A stretch of DNA of 5,478 nucleotides. Source: an uncultured Clostridia bacterium (GTDB lineage Bacteria; Bacillota; Clostridia; Christensenellales; UBA1242). The notes under the pieces are model-generated. The model did not search any database. It saw nothing but the letters and a program-made list of their open reading frames with translations, and was not told where the DNA came from. The stretch is from positions 1 through 5,478 of the forward strand of contig CALWII010000057.1 in assembly GCA_944380695.1 (NCBI GenBank). Direction: 5' to 3'. A program made the translations under genes and the position numbers. The number at the start of each line of letters is the position of its first letter. The first letter of the stretch is position 1. Below, piece after piece: positions 1-5,478 of this stretch.

Positions 1-1
1 A

Positions 2-2044
2 AATAATTTTGGTACTGTAACAGGTGTGGGATCTGCGGGGATTTTGTTCTCATTATCGACATTGGATGTGGTAGGTAGCGAAGAACTTTTTGTGGACATT
101 CAAAATTGCATTAATGCGGGTGTCGTAAAAGGGGCAGCTTATACAGGAGGACTAATAGGCATAGGTATGGATATGCTCTATGGCGGAAAAGGAACACCAA
201 TTTTAAAAATTAGTGATAGTGCAAATATTGGAGATTTGTTTCTTGTTTCTACTGGTGAAGGCAATGGTGGTGTCGGCGGATTGATAGGGATGTATTTTAT
301 TGGCAATCAGGCACACCAGCTTAAAAACAATTTGGTACAGTGCACAATTTTCAATCAAACTGCCGGTTCCTATATTGGCGGGATATCAAGTATGGCTGCT
401 TTAATGACTCAAGATGTGTTTATTGACAATTGTTTTGTTGATATAACCATACAAAATGATGACGGGGCATACACAATATCTCAAGATATACTGTTTGCGA
501 TGTTAGAAGGTGGGGAAAGCTCTGGAAATATAGCTAAAAATACATACGGCGTCATAAATGGTCAAGTTATAAACGTTCAAGACAAAGATTATGCTGTTGA
601 TTATAAAGGCGATGCGTTTGAACTCGTTCCTACAGATGGTGGCGAGACGATCTCGAGTAAAACCATTGAAATTAATGGCAAAGTTTATACATATAGTCTA
701 TCGCCAGAACCTTATGTGATTTTAACATTAACTTCAGCTGATGGAGAGCGGAAAACCAATTTCACAATCACACTAAAAAATGGCAAAACTTATTACATCT
801 TCTATGATGATTCTAGCAACACAGTAACTTTAATTGACTCTAATGATGGCACAACTTATAGTTACGATAGGTATAGTAGTATTACAATAGATGGCGTACA
901 ATACAGCAATTGTTCGTTCTCAACTGATAATAACATACTATATGATTATGGACTAAGCACATATGATGAGACTAGCGGAACTTCATATTATTATTCCAAT
1001 CGCAACCGCAATATAATTGTCGATGGCGTAACATATTCGTACGATATTAACGGGAATTCTTTGACGCTAACAAATGGTGAAACAACAATAAACAACAAAA
1101 CGACAATTAACATCGGTGGGCAGGAATATAATTACAGTTATGAAAATGGAGTGTTGACGATTACACCAGTTGGTGGCGGTGATGCAATTTCAAGTCAAGA
1201 TGGCTTCGTTAAAACATATCTTGTTTTCGATAATGAATCTGCACTCGAAGGGAAGTTTATTTATCTTGATGGATTTAAAAATGGCAAACCAATACCTATA
1301 AAAACTGACGGCACATATTTCTACCATATTCTAAATCAAGGAAATAAAACCGGCATTTATGAAAAACTCGCTCAATTTGGTATTGCTCCACAGAACCTCT
1401 TGGAGAAAAGTGTTTTCGACAACGGAATAATACAGATTCAAGATAAAACATTAAATTATTCATCGAGTGACGGAGTCTTAACTCTTTCAAATGCCTCTGG
1501 CGAGAATTATATCAGCGATGGTGACAAGATTACCATTGGCGATTTAACTTATACTTACAGCTATGACGAAGAAAATTCTGTATTGACAATCAATGCACCT
1601 TTTACTTTCAACAGTACACTTATGAACGAAAGTGGAGATGTCCCAGGATACATTCCAAATGCAAAGAATGTGTTAAATAATGTGACTTTTGAATTGGGGC
1701 AAAGCTACAAATTTAATTTCTATATCGAAGAAAAATCGGCAGATGCCAATGCAATAAAAACAAATATCACTTTAACAGGAACTGTTATTGATGGTAGTGA
1801 TGCAGGAATTGTTGATGGAATAAACATCATTATGGGGCAACTATCAAATTTGACAGTCGGTGATAGACAGATGATGTGTGCACTTATATTGATCCCAGAT
1901 GTTACATATGCCGTAGATTTCGGGTTCACCTATACAGGTGGAGGTGAAAGGTTATTCGGTATGCAAATTGTGGATATGGCAATTGAAGGCGCAGCAGGAT
2001 TAACTGATTTTTATTGCACTTTGAACGGAATATATAGGGTTTAG
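2..2044 (+). CDS. Large surface-type protein with GLUG-like rungs and beta-rich repeats, 5' partial
   Basis: The reading frame is open from the first full codon (position 2) to TAG at 2042-2044, giving 680 residues. The real start is upstream; the GTG at 26 is inside the first repeat rung and has no ribosome binding site, so it is not a credible start. Residues 1-18, about 35-55, 74-97 and 113-132 carry GLUG-like rungs (for example NFGTVTG, AGVVKGAAYTGGLIG, GGVGGLIG), a motif of extracellular beta-solenoid proteins in gut Firmicutes. Residues 219-532 hold seven diverged repeats with an insert at about 399-473. Residues 537-680 form a domain I do not recognise. The protein is rich in Asn, Thr, Ser, Tyr and Gly, has no Trp and few Cys, which fits an exported protein. 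No LPXTG motif, SLH domain or C-terminal membrane anchor is visible, so any anchor and the signal peptide must be in the missing N-terminus. Adhesion or wall-surface function is inferred only. Confidence 0.85.
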   Translation, partial: NNFGTVTGVGSAGILFSLSTLDVVGSEELFVDIQNCINAGVVKGAAYTGGLIGIGMDMLYGGKGTPILKISDSANIGDLFLVSTGEGNGGVGGLIGMYFIGNQAHQLKNNLVQCTIFNQTAGSYIGGISSMAALMTQDVFIDNCFVDITIQNDDGAYTISQDILFAMLEGGESSGNIAKNTYGVINGQVINVQDKDYAVDYKGDAFELVPTDGGETISSKTIEINGKVYTYSLSPEPYVILTLTSADGERKTNFTITLKNGKTYYIFYDDSSNTVTLIDSNDGTTYSYDRYSSITIDGVQYSNCSFSTDNNILYDYGLSTYDETSGTSYYYSNRNRNIIVDGVTYSYDINGNSLTLTNGETTINNKTTINIGGQEYNYSYENGVLTITPVGGGDAISSQDGFVKTYLVFDNESALEGKFIYLDGFKNGKPIPIKTDGTYFYHILNQGNKTGIYEKLAQFGIAPQNLLEKSVFDNGIIQIQDKTLNYSSSDGVLTLSNASGENYISDGDKITIGDLTYTYSYDEENSVLTINAPFTFNSTLMNESGDVPGYIPNAKNVLNNVTFELGQSYKFNFYIEEKSADANAIKTNITLTGTVIDGSDAGIVDGINIIMGQLSNLTVGDRQMMCALILIPDVTYAVDFGFTYTGGGERLFGMQIVDMAIEGAAGLTDFYCTLNGIYRV
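656..1597 (+). repeat. Seven diverged protein-level repeats in the surface protein
   Basis: Repeats appear in the translation rather than as DNA identity. Units lie near 656-760, 761-865, 875-997, 1007-1096, 1097-1195, 1421-1519 and 1520-1597. Each has the pattern I-x-I-x-G/D-x-x-Y-x-Y, a short turn, then a strand such as LTLT, VTLI, VLTIT, VLTLS or VLTIN, ending in a Gly/Asp/Ser-rich linker. Spacing between equivalent positions is about 31 to 44 residues. Examples are TIEINGKVYTY, ITIDGVQY, IIVDGVTYSY, INIGGQEYNYSY and ITIGDLTYTYSY. The third unit is the most degenerate and is Ser/Tyr-rich. Unit five is separated from unit six by about 75 unrelated residues. The alternation suggests a beta-hairpin per unit. 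I do not recognise a named family. Confidence 0.7.
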
Positions 2045-2056
2045 CAAAATATATTT

Positions 2057-2091
2057 AAAAAGCCTTTTGGGTTGTCCAAAGGGCTTTTTTT
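2057..2091 (+). terminator. Intrinsic terminator of the surface protein gene
   Basis: A 14-bp stem (2057-2070 with 2076-2089) has a 5-base loop (GTTGT) and contains a single G-U pair; the core is GCCTTTTGG against CCAAAGGGC. A run of seven T follows the GC core at 2085-2091. It begins 12 bases after the TAG stop. The A-run on the left arm means it could also stop transcription arriving from the right. Confidence 0.9.
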
Positions 2092-2105
2092 GTTATAGAA
2101 ATTAA

Positions 2106-2131
2106 GATTATCAAAAAAGATTTTGATAATC
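2106..2131. repeat. Perfect 11-bp inverted repeat
   Basis: GATTATCAAAA at 2106-2116 is the exact reverse complement of TTTTGATAATC at 2121-2131, with loop AAGA. It sits 14 bases past the terminator T-run. The stem is AT-rich and is not directly followed by a T-run on either strand, so a back-up terminator is possible but not well supported. It could also be a protein binding site. Confidence 0.55.
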
Positions 2132-2284
2132 AGTGTTATATTTTTATTATATAATTATTAATAAGTTAAAATTAAAATCATTGTTTTATTTTTAAATTAA
2201 GTTTTATCGAACAAAATATTTATTATTATTTTCACTTTTATATTCGAACTTTATTAAATATTATTATTTAATTTAAAACTAGAC

Positions 2285-2333
2285 AAATTTTATAACGGCT
2301 TGCGTGTTAAGACAGACAAGCGTTGTTAAATTT
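2285..2333. other. Long imperfect hairpin, candidate structured RNA or binding site
   Basis: This is the only G/C-richer island in the gap. AAATTT (2285-2290) pairs with 2328-2333; then come a T-T mismatch, an A-U pair and a G-U pair; AACG (2294-2297) pairs with CGTT (2321-2324); G2298 is bulged; CTTG (2299-2302) pairs with CAAG (2317-2320); and an apical TGT/ACA (2305-2307 with 2312-2314) closes a TAAG loop. That makes about 19 pairs in 49 bases. There is no T-run after it on the plus strand, so it is not a standard terminator. I do not recognise a known riboswitch or RNA family. It lies downstream of the leftward LysM gene and so could be part of that transcript's 3' end. Confidence 0.4.
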
Positions 2334-2475
2334 ATCATTTCAATCCTCAAATTTAAAAATTCGAAATCAGTAAAATCTATTTCACTATTAGTAACTTATA
2401 TTTTGATTAAAATTTGATTGAGTGAAATATTAAAAGCAACAAATTTAACTTTTAAAAATTAAAGTGTTTATTTTT

Positions 2476-2637
2476 TCAATTTTTCGTGATTGACAGTATT
2501 ACACCTTCTTTGATTCCATTAGGAGTTATATAGTTTTCTACTAATATTTGTGTTGGATTTACATCATATTTTTTTGCTATTGATGTTAAAGTGTCTCCTT
2601 TTTTTACAATATAGAATGGAAGATAATTTTTTTGCAT
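2476..2637 (-). CDS. Stand-alone LysM domain mini-protein (53 aa)
   Basis: The reverse strand reads ATG at 2637 to TGA at 2476-2478, 53 residues. Residues 9-51 form one complete LysM domain: YIVKKGDTLTSIAKKY (9-24), the helix-loop DVNPTQILVENYI, and the closing strand IKEGVILSI (42-50). The GDTL and IAKKY signatures are the hallmark of LysM, which binds N-acetylglucosamine-containing glycans such as peptidoglycan. A GAGGTGA ribosome binding site stands just ahead of the ATG, which supports this start. There is no signal peptide (it begins MQKNYLPF) and no partner domain, which is unusual because LysM is mostly an attachment module on enzymes or spore-coat proteins. It is divergent from the flippase gene, with 69 bases between the start codons. 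A role at the wall or spore envelope is inferred. Binding to the cell's own wall would need a non-classical route out or action inside a forespore or mother cell. Confidence 0.85.
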   Translation of the reverse strand: MQKNYLPFYIVKKGDTLTSIAKKYDVNPTQILVENYITPNGIKEGVILSITKN

Positions 2638-2639
2638 TT

Positions 2640-2668
2640 TTCACCTCTTTTTTTCATTATTGTATTAT
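2640..2668 (+). promoter_or_regulatory. Candidate weak promoter for the flippase operon
   Basis: TTCACC (2640-2645, four of six to TTGACA) and TATTAT (2663-2668, five of six to TATAAT) are separated by 17 bases. The expected transcript would start about 30 bases before the ATG at 2707. It overlaps the LysM ribosome binding site and the reverse -10, so the two promoters would compete. Confidence 0.3.
2641..2647 (-). promoter_or_regulatory. Ribosome binding site of the LysM gene
   Basis: GAGGTGA on the reverse strand, three bases before the ATG. It matches the 3' half of the full Shine-Dalgarno sequence (AAGGAGGTGA). It confirms the small gene and fixes its start. Confidence 0.8.
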
Positions 2669-2676
2669 ATTACAAT
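2659..2676. promoter_or_regulatory. Near-palindromic 18-bp operator-like site between divergent genes
   Basis: ATTGTA (2659-2664) and TACAAT (2671-2676) are perfect inverted half-sites around a six-base core TTATAT; 16 of 18 positions obey the palindrome. It covers the -10-like sequences of both directions. Its position and symmetry suit a dimeric repressor, but I cannot assign a regulator family. Confidence 0.4.
2664..2669 (-). promoter_or_regulatory. Candidate -10 element for the LysM gene
   Basis: A perfect TATAAT lies on the reverse strand, 26 bases before the LysM ATG. This leaves a leader of about 20 bases that contains the ribosome binding site. No good -35 is present at 16-18 bases, so the promoter may need an activator or another sigma factor, or the match may be due to AT content. 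Confidence 0.4.
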
Positions 2677-2697
2677 TCAAATTAATACATTTAAGAT

Positions 2698-2703
2698 GGA
2701 GGT
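2698..2703 (+). promoter_or_regulatory. Ribosome binding site of the flippase gene
   Basis: GGAGGT lies three bases before the ATG at 2707. It is a strong but close-set Shine-Dalgarno and fixes the start codon. Confidence 0.8.
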
Positions 2704-2706
2704 CAA

Positions 2707-4230
2707 ATGAAATCACTTGTAAAAACGGTAGTTTTGATAACAGGTTTTTCTGTGCTAATCAGGATTTTTGGGTTTTTGTTTCGTATTTATCTCTCTCGAG
2801 TGATGGGCGCAGAAGCTTTGGGGGTTTATCAAGTCGCTTTTTCAGTTTTTATGGTTCTTATGACTATCGTGAGCAGTGGGCTTCCTTTCATCATTTCAAG
2901 AATGTGCGCATCTTATCGTATTGGCTGTGAAACAAAAAAACAAGGAAAGTTAATCAGTTCTGCTTTAATCTTTGGGTTAATTGTAAGCATTTCAATTTGT
3001 GCTATTGTAATTTTATTTAGAAATTTGTTCGCCGGACTTTTTACTGATGAATCGTGTATTTTTATTCTTATTGCACTGCTTCCTGCTTTGGTATTTTCAT
3101 CTGTTTATAGTGTTTTTAGGGGCGCTCTATGGGGGCAAGATAATTATTTAGCTCTCTGCGTGAGTGAGTTCTTTGAACAAATAGTGCGTATTGCTGTGTG
3201 TGTACTTTTGCTTTCGCCAACTGCCTCTGTTCTTTCAAAAGCTGTCGGGGTTGCTTGGTCTATGACTATCGCTTGCGCAATATCAGCAGTATTTGTCGCA
3301 TTGTTATATTTTATTTACGGAGGCAAATTAGCACGACCTGGGAGTGAATATAAAGAGCTTATAAAAAGATCAACGCCCATAACAGGCGTGAGAGTGGCGG
3401 GGAGCCTTGCTCAACCTCTGATTGCGCTTATTATTCCTTTACGATTGATGGCAATCGGCTACACCTCTTCACAGGCGTTATCACTTTTTGGAGTTGCAAT
3501 GGGTATGACATTGCCATTGTTATTTGTACCGACCACGCTTATTGGGTCACTTTCTACGGCTTTAGTCCCAGACATATCAATGGCTGTTGCGAAAGAAGAC
3601 ATTGGGCACATAGAATCTCGCATTAGATCTTCTGCTACTTTTGCATTGTTTGTTTCAGCTTTATTTGTACCCTTGTTTGTTGGAGCAGGGGAACAGATAG
3701 GAGAGTTTTTATTCGACAATTCTTTGAGTGGATCTATTTTAGCAGCTAGCGCTTGGATTATGATTCCAATGGGCTTGACTAATATTTCATCTTCATTGTT
3801 AAATTCATTGGGATTTGAAATAAAATCGTGTATTAATTATTTTATTGGCGCAGTTGTTATGTTTATTTTAATGTGGTTTTTGCCCGTGATTTGTGGTGTT
3901 AATGCACTATTTTGGGGAATGGGTATTTGTATGTGTATTACTAGTTTCTTAAACATTCTTATGTTAAAGAGAAAAACAAAAGTAAAACTAAAAATTTTTA
4001 AAACTCTAATCTACCTTTTGATTATATCTATTCCTTGTTCAGCTTTGACCTCATTTGTCTGTGAGCTTTGCGCAATAGTGATGCCTAGTTTTTTTGCGAT
4101 TGCATTTTCTTGCGTTACAGGTGTGATAAGTTTTGTTTTACTATGTATGGTTTTTAATATAGTAGATGTAAAATCGTATTTTAATCAGATAATTTGTAAA
4201 TTCAAACGCAAGCAAAAGGTAAAGGCTTAA
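2707..4230 (+). CDS. SpoVB/MATE-like lipid-linked glycan flippase (MOP superfamily)
   Basis: This encodes a 507-residue integral membrane protein, close in length to SpoVB and MurJ-type proteins (about 500-550). It shows about 14 hydrophobic segments, roughly at residues 5-28, 40-64, 83-108, 117-136, 155-171, 178-204, 228-250, 257-287, 309-336, 344-368, 375-397, 399-420, 430-452 and 458-486, and a basic C-terminal tail. Family signatures are RIFGFLFRIYLSRVMGAEA (19-37), with its G-x-x-x-R start, the GLPFIISR end of helix two (58-65), and FRGALWGQDNYLAL followed by EQIVRI (137-162), matching the FRG-x-x-x-G-x-x-N...EQ-x-x-R pattern of the Polysacc_synt branch. The family moves lipid-linked oligosaccharides across the membrane; SpoVB is needed for spore cortex. 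Which lipid this one moves cannot be told from sequence. It is the first gene of the probable operon, and Trp residues are present, unlike in the upstream protein. A generic exporter of the superfamily is the alternative. Confidence 0.9.
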   Translation: MKSLVKTVVLITGFSVLIRIFGFLFRIYLSRVMGAEALGVYQVAFSVFMVLMTIVSSGLPFIISRMCASYRIGCETKKQGKLISSALIFGLIVSISICAIVILFRNLFAGLFTDESCIFILIALLPALVFSSVYSVFRGALWGQDNYLALCVSEFFEQIVRIAVCVLLLSPTASVLSKAVGVAWSMTIACAISAVFVALLYFIYGGKLARPGSEYKELIKRSTPITGVRVAGSLAQPLIALIIPLRLMAIGYTSSQALSLFGVAMGMTLPLLFVPTTLIGSLSTALVPDISMAVAKEDIGHIESRIRSSATFALFVSALFVPLFVGAGEQIGEFLFDNSLSGSILAASAWIMIPMGLTNISSSLLNSLGFEIKSCINYFIGAVVMFILMWFLPVICGVNALFWGMGICMCITSFLNILMLKRKTKVKLKIFKTLIYLLIISIPCSALTSFVCELCAIVMPSFFAIAFSCVTGVISFVLLCMVFNIVDVKSYFNQIICKFKRKQKVKA

Positions 4231-4256
4231 AAATATGTTTTAAAAAATTCTATAAT
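4227..4256 (+). promoter_or_regulatory. Possible internal promoter before the DUF421 gene
   Basis: TATAAT at 4251-4256 with TTAAAA (4227-4232) 18 bases upstream, overlapping the flippase stop codon. It could give extra expression of the two downstream genes. In DNA this AT-rich the match may be accidental. Confidence 0.25.
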
Positions 4257-4287
4257 TAAATTTTTAAAAAAAGCTCATACTAACGGT

Positions 4288-5004
4288 ATGTTAACTATTG
4301 TAATAAGATCGATTATTATTTATCTTATCGTTTTGTTTCTTTTTAGAATTATGGGCAAGCGTCAGTTGGGACAAATGCAACCGTTTGAGCTCGTCCTAAC
4401 CTTAATTATTGCGGATTTAGCGACTATCCCTATGGCAGAAATCGGAGTTCCTGTTTTACACGGGATAATCCCTTTGTTTACGCTTGTGATTTTACACTTC
4501 ATTTTAACCTTTTTGTCAAGATTGAGTATAATATTTTCAAAAATTATCAGTGGTAAGCCTATTATTGTTGTTAATCCAAAAGGCATTGACTACAAAGCAA
4601 TGAAAAAACTCAATGTTTCCGTTGATGATATTTTTGAAGCAATGCGTGGGCTAGGTTACTTTTCTTTGGAGCAAATAGAATATGCGATTATGGAAACAAA
4701 TGGGAAGTTAAGCATTCTTCCAAAATCTGAATCAGCGCCTGTGACTAACCGTGATTTAAAAATTGTTACTAAACCTGCGGTTATACCTGTAAATATTATT
4801 TGTGAAGGGAAAATTATGAAAGAAAATTTGCAAGAGGCAGATATAACTGAAAAATTTATAAATAATTTTTTAAAGTCAAAAATTGGTGCCAAAGCAAAAA
4901 TAAGAGATGTTTTGATAATGACGATTGATGATAATGATGTGGTCTATCTTCAAATGATGAAAGGGGAGAGCAAAATCATTAACGATGCGAGGAAAATAGT
5001 ATGA
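4288..5004 (+). CDS. DUF421 (YetF-family) membrane protein
   Basis: The 238-residue protein has three N-terminal membrane helices (about 4-22, 34-51 and 57-80) followed by a soluble region. The family hallmark GKRQLGQMQPFEL is at 23-35. The soluble part has the expected pattern LNVSVDDIFEAMRGLGYFSL (108-127) and then EQIEYAIMETNGKLSILPK (128-146). Length agrees with YetF, YrbG and relatives (about 220-240). The biochemical role is not settled; a DUF421 domain also occurs in the 2Duf protein linked to spore heat resistance in Bacillus, and from memory yrbG lies next to spoVB in Bacillus subtilis. The ATG at 4288 is the first in-frame start after the flippase stop, 57 bases downstream, and gives the usual N-terminus, but no clear Shine-Dalgarno precedes it. 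It overlaps the next gene by four bases. Confidence 0.93.
   Translation: MLTIVIRSIIIYLIVLFLFRIMGKRQLGQMQPFELVLTLIIADLATIPMAEIGVPVLHGIIPLFTLVILHFILTFLSRLSIIFSKIISGKPIIVVNPKGIDYKAMKKLNVSVDDIFEAMRGLGYFSLEQIEYAIMETNGKLSILPKSESAPVTNRDLKIVTKPAVIPVNIICEGKIMKENLQEADITEKFINNFLKSKIGAKAKIRDVLIMTIDDNDVVYLQMMKGESKIINDARKIV
4989..4992 (+). promoter_or_regulatory. Ribosome binding site of the DUF4363 gene, inside DUF421
   Basis: GAGG (within GCGAGGAAAA) lies eight bases before the ATG at 5001, inside the last codons of the DUF421 gene. With the ATGA overlap it indicates coupled translation. Confidence 0.6.
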
Positions 5005-5396
5005 AAATATTTTCTCGCATAATGATTTTTCTTATTTTTGTTTTTTTGGTCTTGGCGTGTGTCATTGAAGATAAGGTTGCGACATCTGCACTGCGTATGC
5101 TTCAAGATGATTGCTTACGGCTAGAACAAATCACATTTGAAAAGGTTGACCTGTTTGAAATGGATATTTCACTCGCTGTTGACACACTTGAATACAATTG
5201 GACTAAAAATGAAAGCAATTTATGTTATTTGGTAAATCATAAAAGTATTCAAGAGGTTGGCACAGAGATTTCAAAATTAAAAGTATACCAAGCTGAAAAT
5301 GATATAAAAGAATTCAATGCTTCACTTGAAGCTATAAAGTTTTATTCACATAGTTATAGACACTTTATGGGAGCGAATCTGCATAATGTTATTTGA
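5001..5396 (+). CDS. DUF4363 family protein, membrane-anchored
   Basis: This 131-residue protein has an N-terminal hydrophobic helix (about 7-22) after a short basic start, then a mostly helical charged domain, probably outside the membrane. The pattern AVDTLEYNWTKNESNLCYLV (59-78), with the conserved Trp at 67 followed by a helix and then HKSIQEVGTEISKLKVYQAE (80-99), fits DUF4363. VLAC at 17-20 is a weak lipobox (Leu at -2), so a lipoprotein is possible but a plain membrane anchor is as likely. Its ATG overlaps the DUF421 TGA (ATGA), so the two are co-translated. From family knowledge, DUF4363 genes often follow DUF421 genes in Clostridia, suggesting a functional pair. No activity is known to me. 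Confidence 0.85.
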   Translation: MKIFSRIMIFLIFVFLVLACVIEDKVATSALRMLQDDCLRLEQITFEKVDLFEMDISLAVDTLEYNWTKNESNLCYLVNHKSIQEVGTEISKLKVYQAENDIKEFNASLEAIKFYSHSYRHFMGANLHNVI

Positions 5397-5450
5397 TTTT
5401 CTTATAACTAACAGTTAAAGATACAAATTAACAAATTATTTTTTATTAAA

Positions 5451-5477
5451 AAAAAGCAAGAAATTCTTGCTTTTTAT
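5451..5477 (+). terminator. Intrinsic terminator after the operon
   Basis: AAAAAGCAAG (5451-5460) pairs with CTTGCTTTTT (5466-5475) around loop AAATT, a perfect 10-bp stem with a T-run at 5471-5475. It begins 54 bases after the DUF4363 stop. The A-run before the stem lets it also serve a leftward transcript coming from beyond the window. Confidence 0.85.
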
Positions 5478-5478
5478 T

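Larger units (their letters stand above)
2092..2475. other. Extremely AT-rich intergenic region without a gene
   Basis: I find no credible coding sequence on either strand here. The stretch from about 2132 to 2284 is nearly all A and T, with scattered stop codons in all frames. It contains the hairpins listed at 2106-2131 and 2285-2333. Two copies of ATTCGAA (2242-2248 and 2359-2365) and a distant inverted pair ATTTCACT/AGTGAAAT (2379-2386 and 2421-2428, 34 bases apart) are also visible but may be chance in such DNA. No clear terminator for the leftward LysM gene is seen; the only fold just past its stop (about 2448-2466) is AT-only. Confidence 0.6.

Noticed and set aside
26..28. GTG at 26 as the true start of the surface protein
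   Set aside because: The frame is open to the window edge and the upstream codons (NNFGTVTG) complete a GLUG-like rung, so the gene continues upstream.
1296..1490. Reverse-strand open frame of 64 codons inside the surface protein gene
   Set aside because: It lies fully within a well-supported plus-strand gene with a recognisable repeat pattern and has no ribosome binding site or known motif.
2448..2466. Possible terminator for the leftward LysM transcript
   Set aside because: The fold is AT-only, leaves almost no loop and is not followed by a convincing T-run on the reverse strand.
2659..2666. Reverse-strand AATACAAT as a sporulation sigma-E type -10 for the LysM gene
   Set aside because: It is seven of eight to the CATACAAT pattern, but no matching -35 stands at the right distance, and the region is AT-rich enough for chance matches.
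2550..2930. Open frame of 126 codons on the plus strand
   Set aside because: It runs antisense to the LysM gene and then out of frame through the start of the flippase, has no ribosome binding site, and gives a Phe/Ser-rich translation without a family signature.
3459..3719. Reverse-strand open frame of 86 codons inside the flippase gene
   Set aside because: It is a shadow of the transmembrane codons on the other strand; no start signal and a low-complexity Asn/Thr/Ala-rich product. The same applies to reverse frames at 1720-1929, 4362-4586 and 4656-4892.
4231..4287. Possible terminator between the flippase and DUF421 genes
   Set aside because: The only inverted repeats are A/T-only (TTTAAAAAATT against AAATTTTTAAA) with no GC core, so a working intrinsic terminator is unlikely.

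Overview
The window looks like a chromosomal stretch from a low-GC Gram-positive bacterium, most likely a poorly characterised member of the Clostridia. The reasons are strong AT bias, Shine-Dalgarno sites of the AGGAGG/GAGGTGA type, an intrinsic terminator at both ends of the gene block, normal use of TGA as a stop codon, and the pairing of a YetF-type (DUF421) protein with a DUF4363 protein next to a SpoVB-like flippase. No phage, transposon, CRISPR, tRNA or rRNA was seen.

Layout: (1) 2-2044 (+) is the 3' part of a large surface-type protein; its start lies outside the window. It has GLUG-like rungs, then seven diverged beta-rich repeats interrupted once, then an unrecognised C-terminal domain. 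It closes with a strong intrinsic terminator at 2057-2091. (2) 2092-2475 is an extremely AT-rich gap with no convincing ORF. It holds a perfect 11-bp hairpin and, as its only G/C-richer island, a long imperfect hairpin (2285-2333). (3) 2476-2637 (-) is a 53-codon gene that is almost exactly one LysM domain, with a good ribosome binding site. (4) 2707-5396 (+) is a probable three-gene operon running divergently from the LysM gene: a 14-helix MOP-superfamily flippase of the SpoVB/MATE type, a DUF421 membrane protein, and a DUF4363 protein overlapping it by ATGA. A terminator hairpin ends the window.

The 69-bp divergent region between the LysM gene and the flippase holds an 18-bp near-palindrome covering -10-like sequences in both directions, so the two sides may be co-regulated. 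A lipid-linked glycan flippase, a peptidoglycan-binding LysM protein and a DUF421 protein together point to cell-envelope or spore-envelope work, but that joint role is inferred from families and position. The best candidates for something undescribed are the stand-alone LysM mini-protein, the repeat family in the surface protein, and the structured element at 2285-2333.
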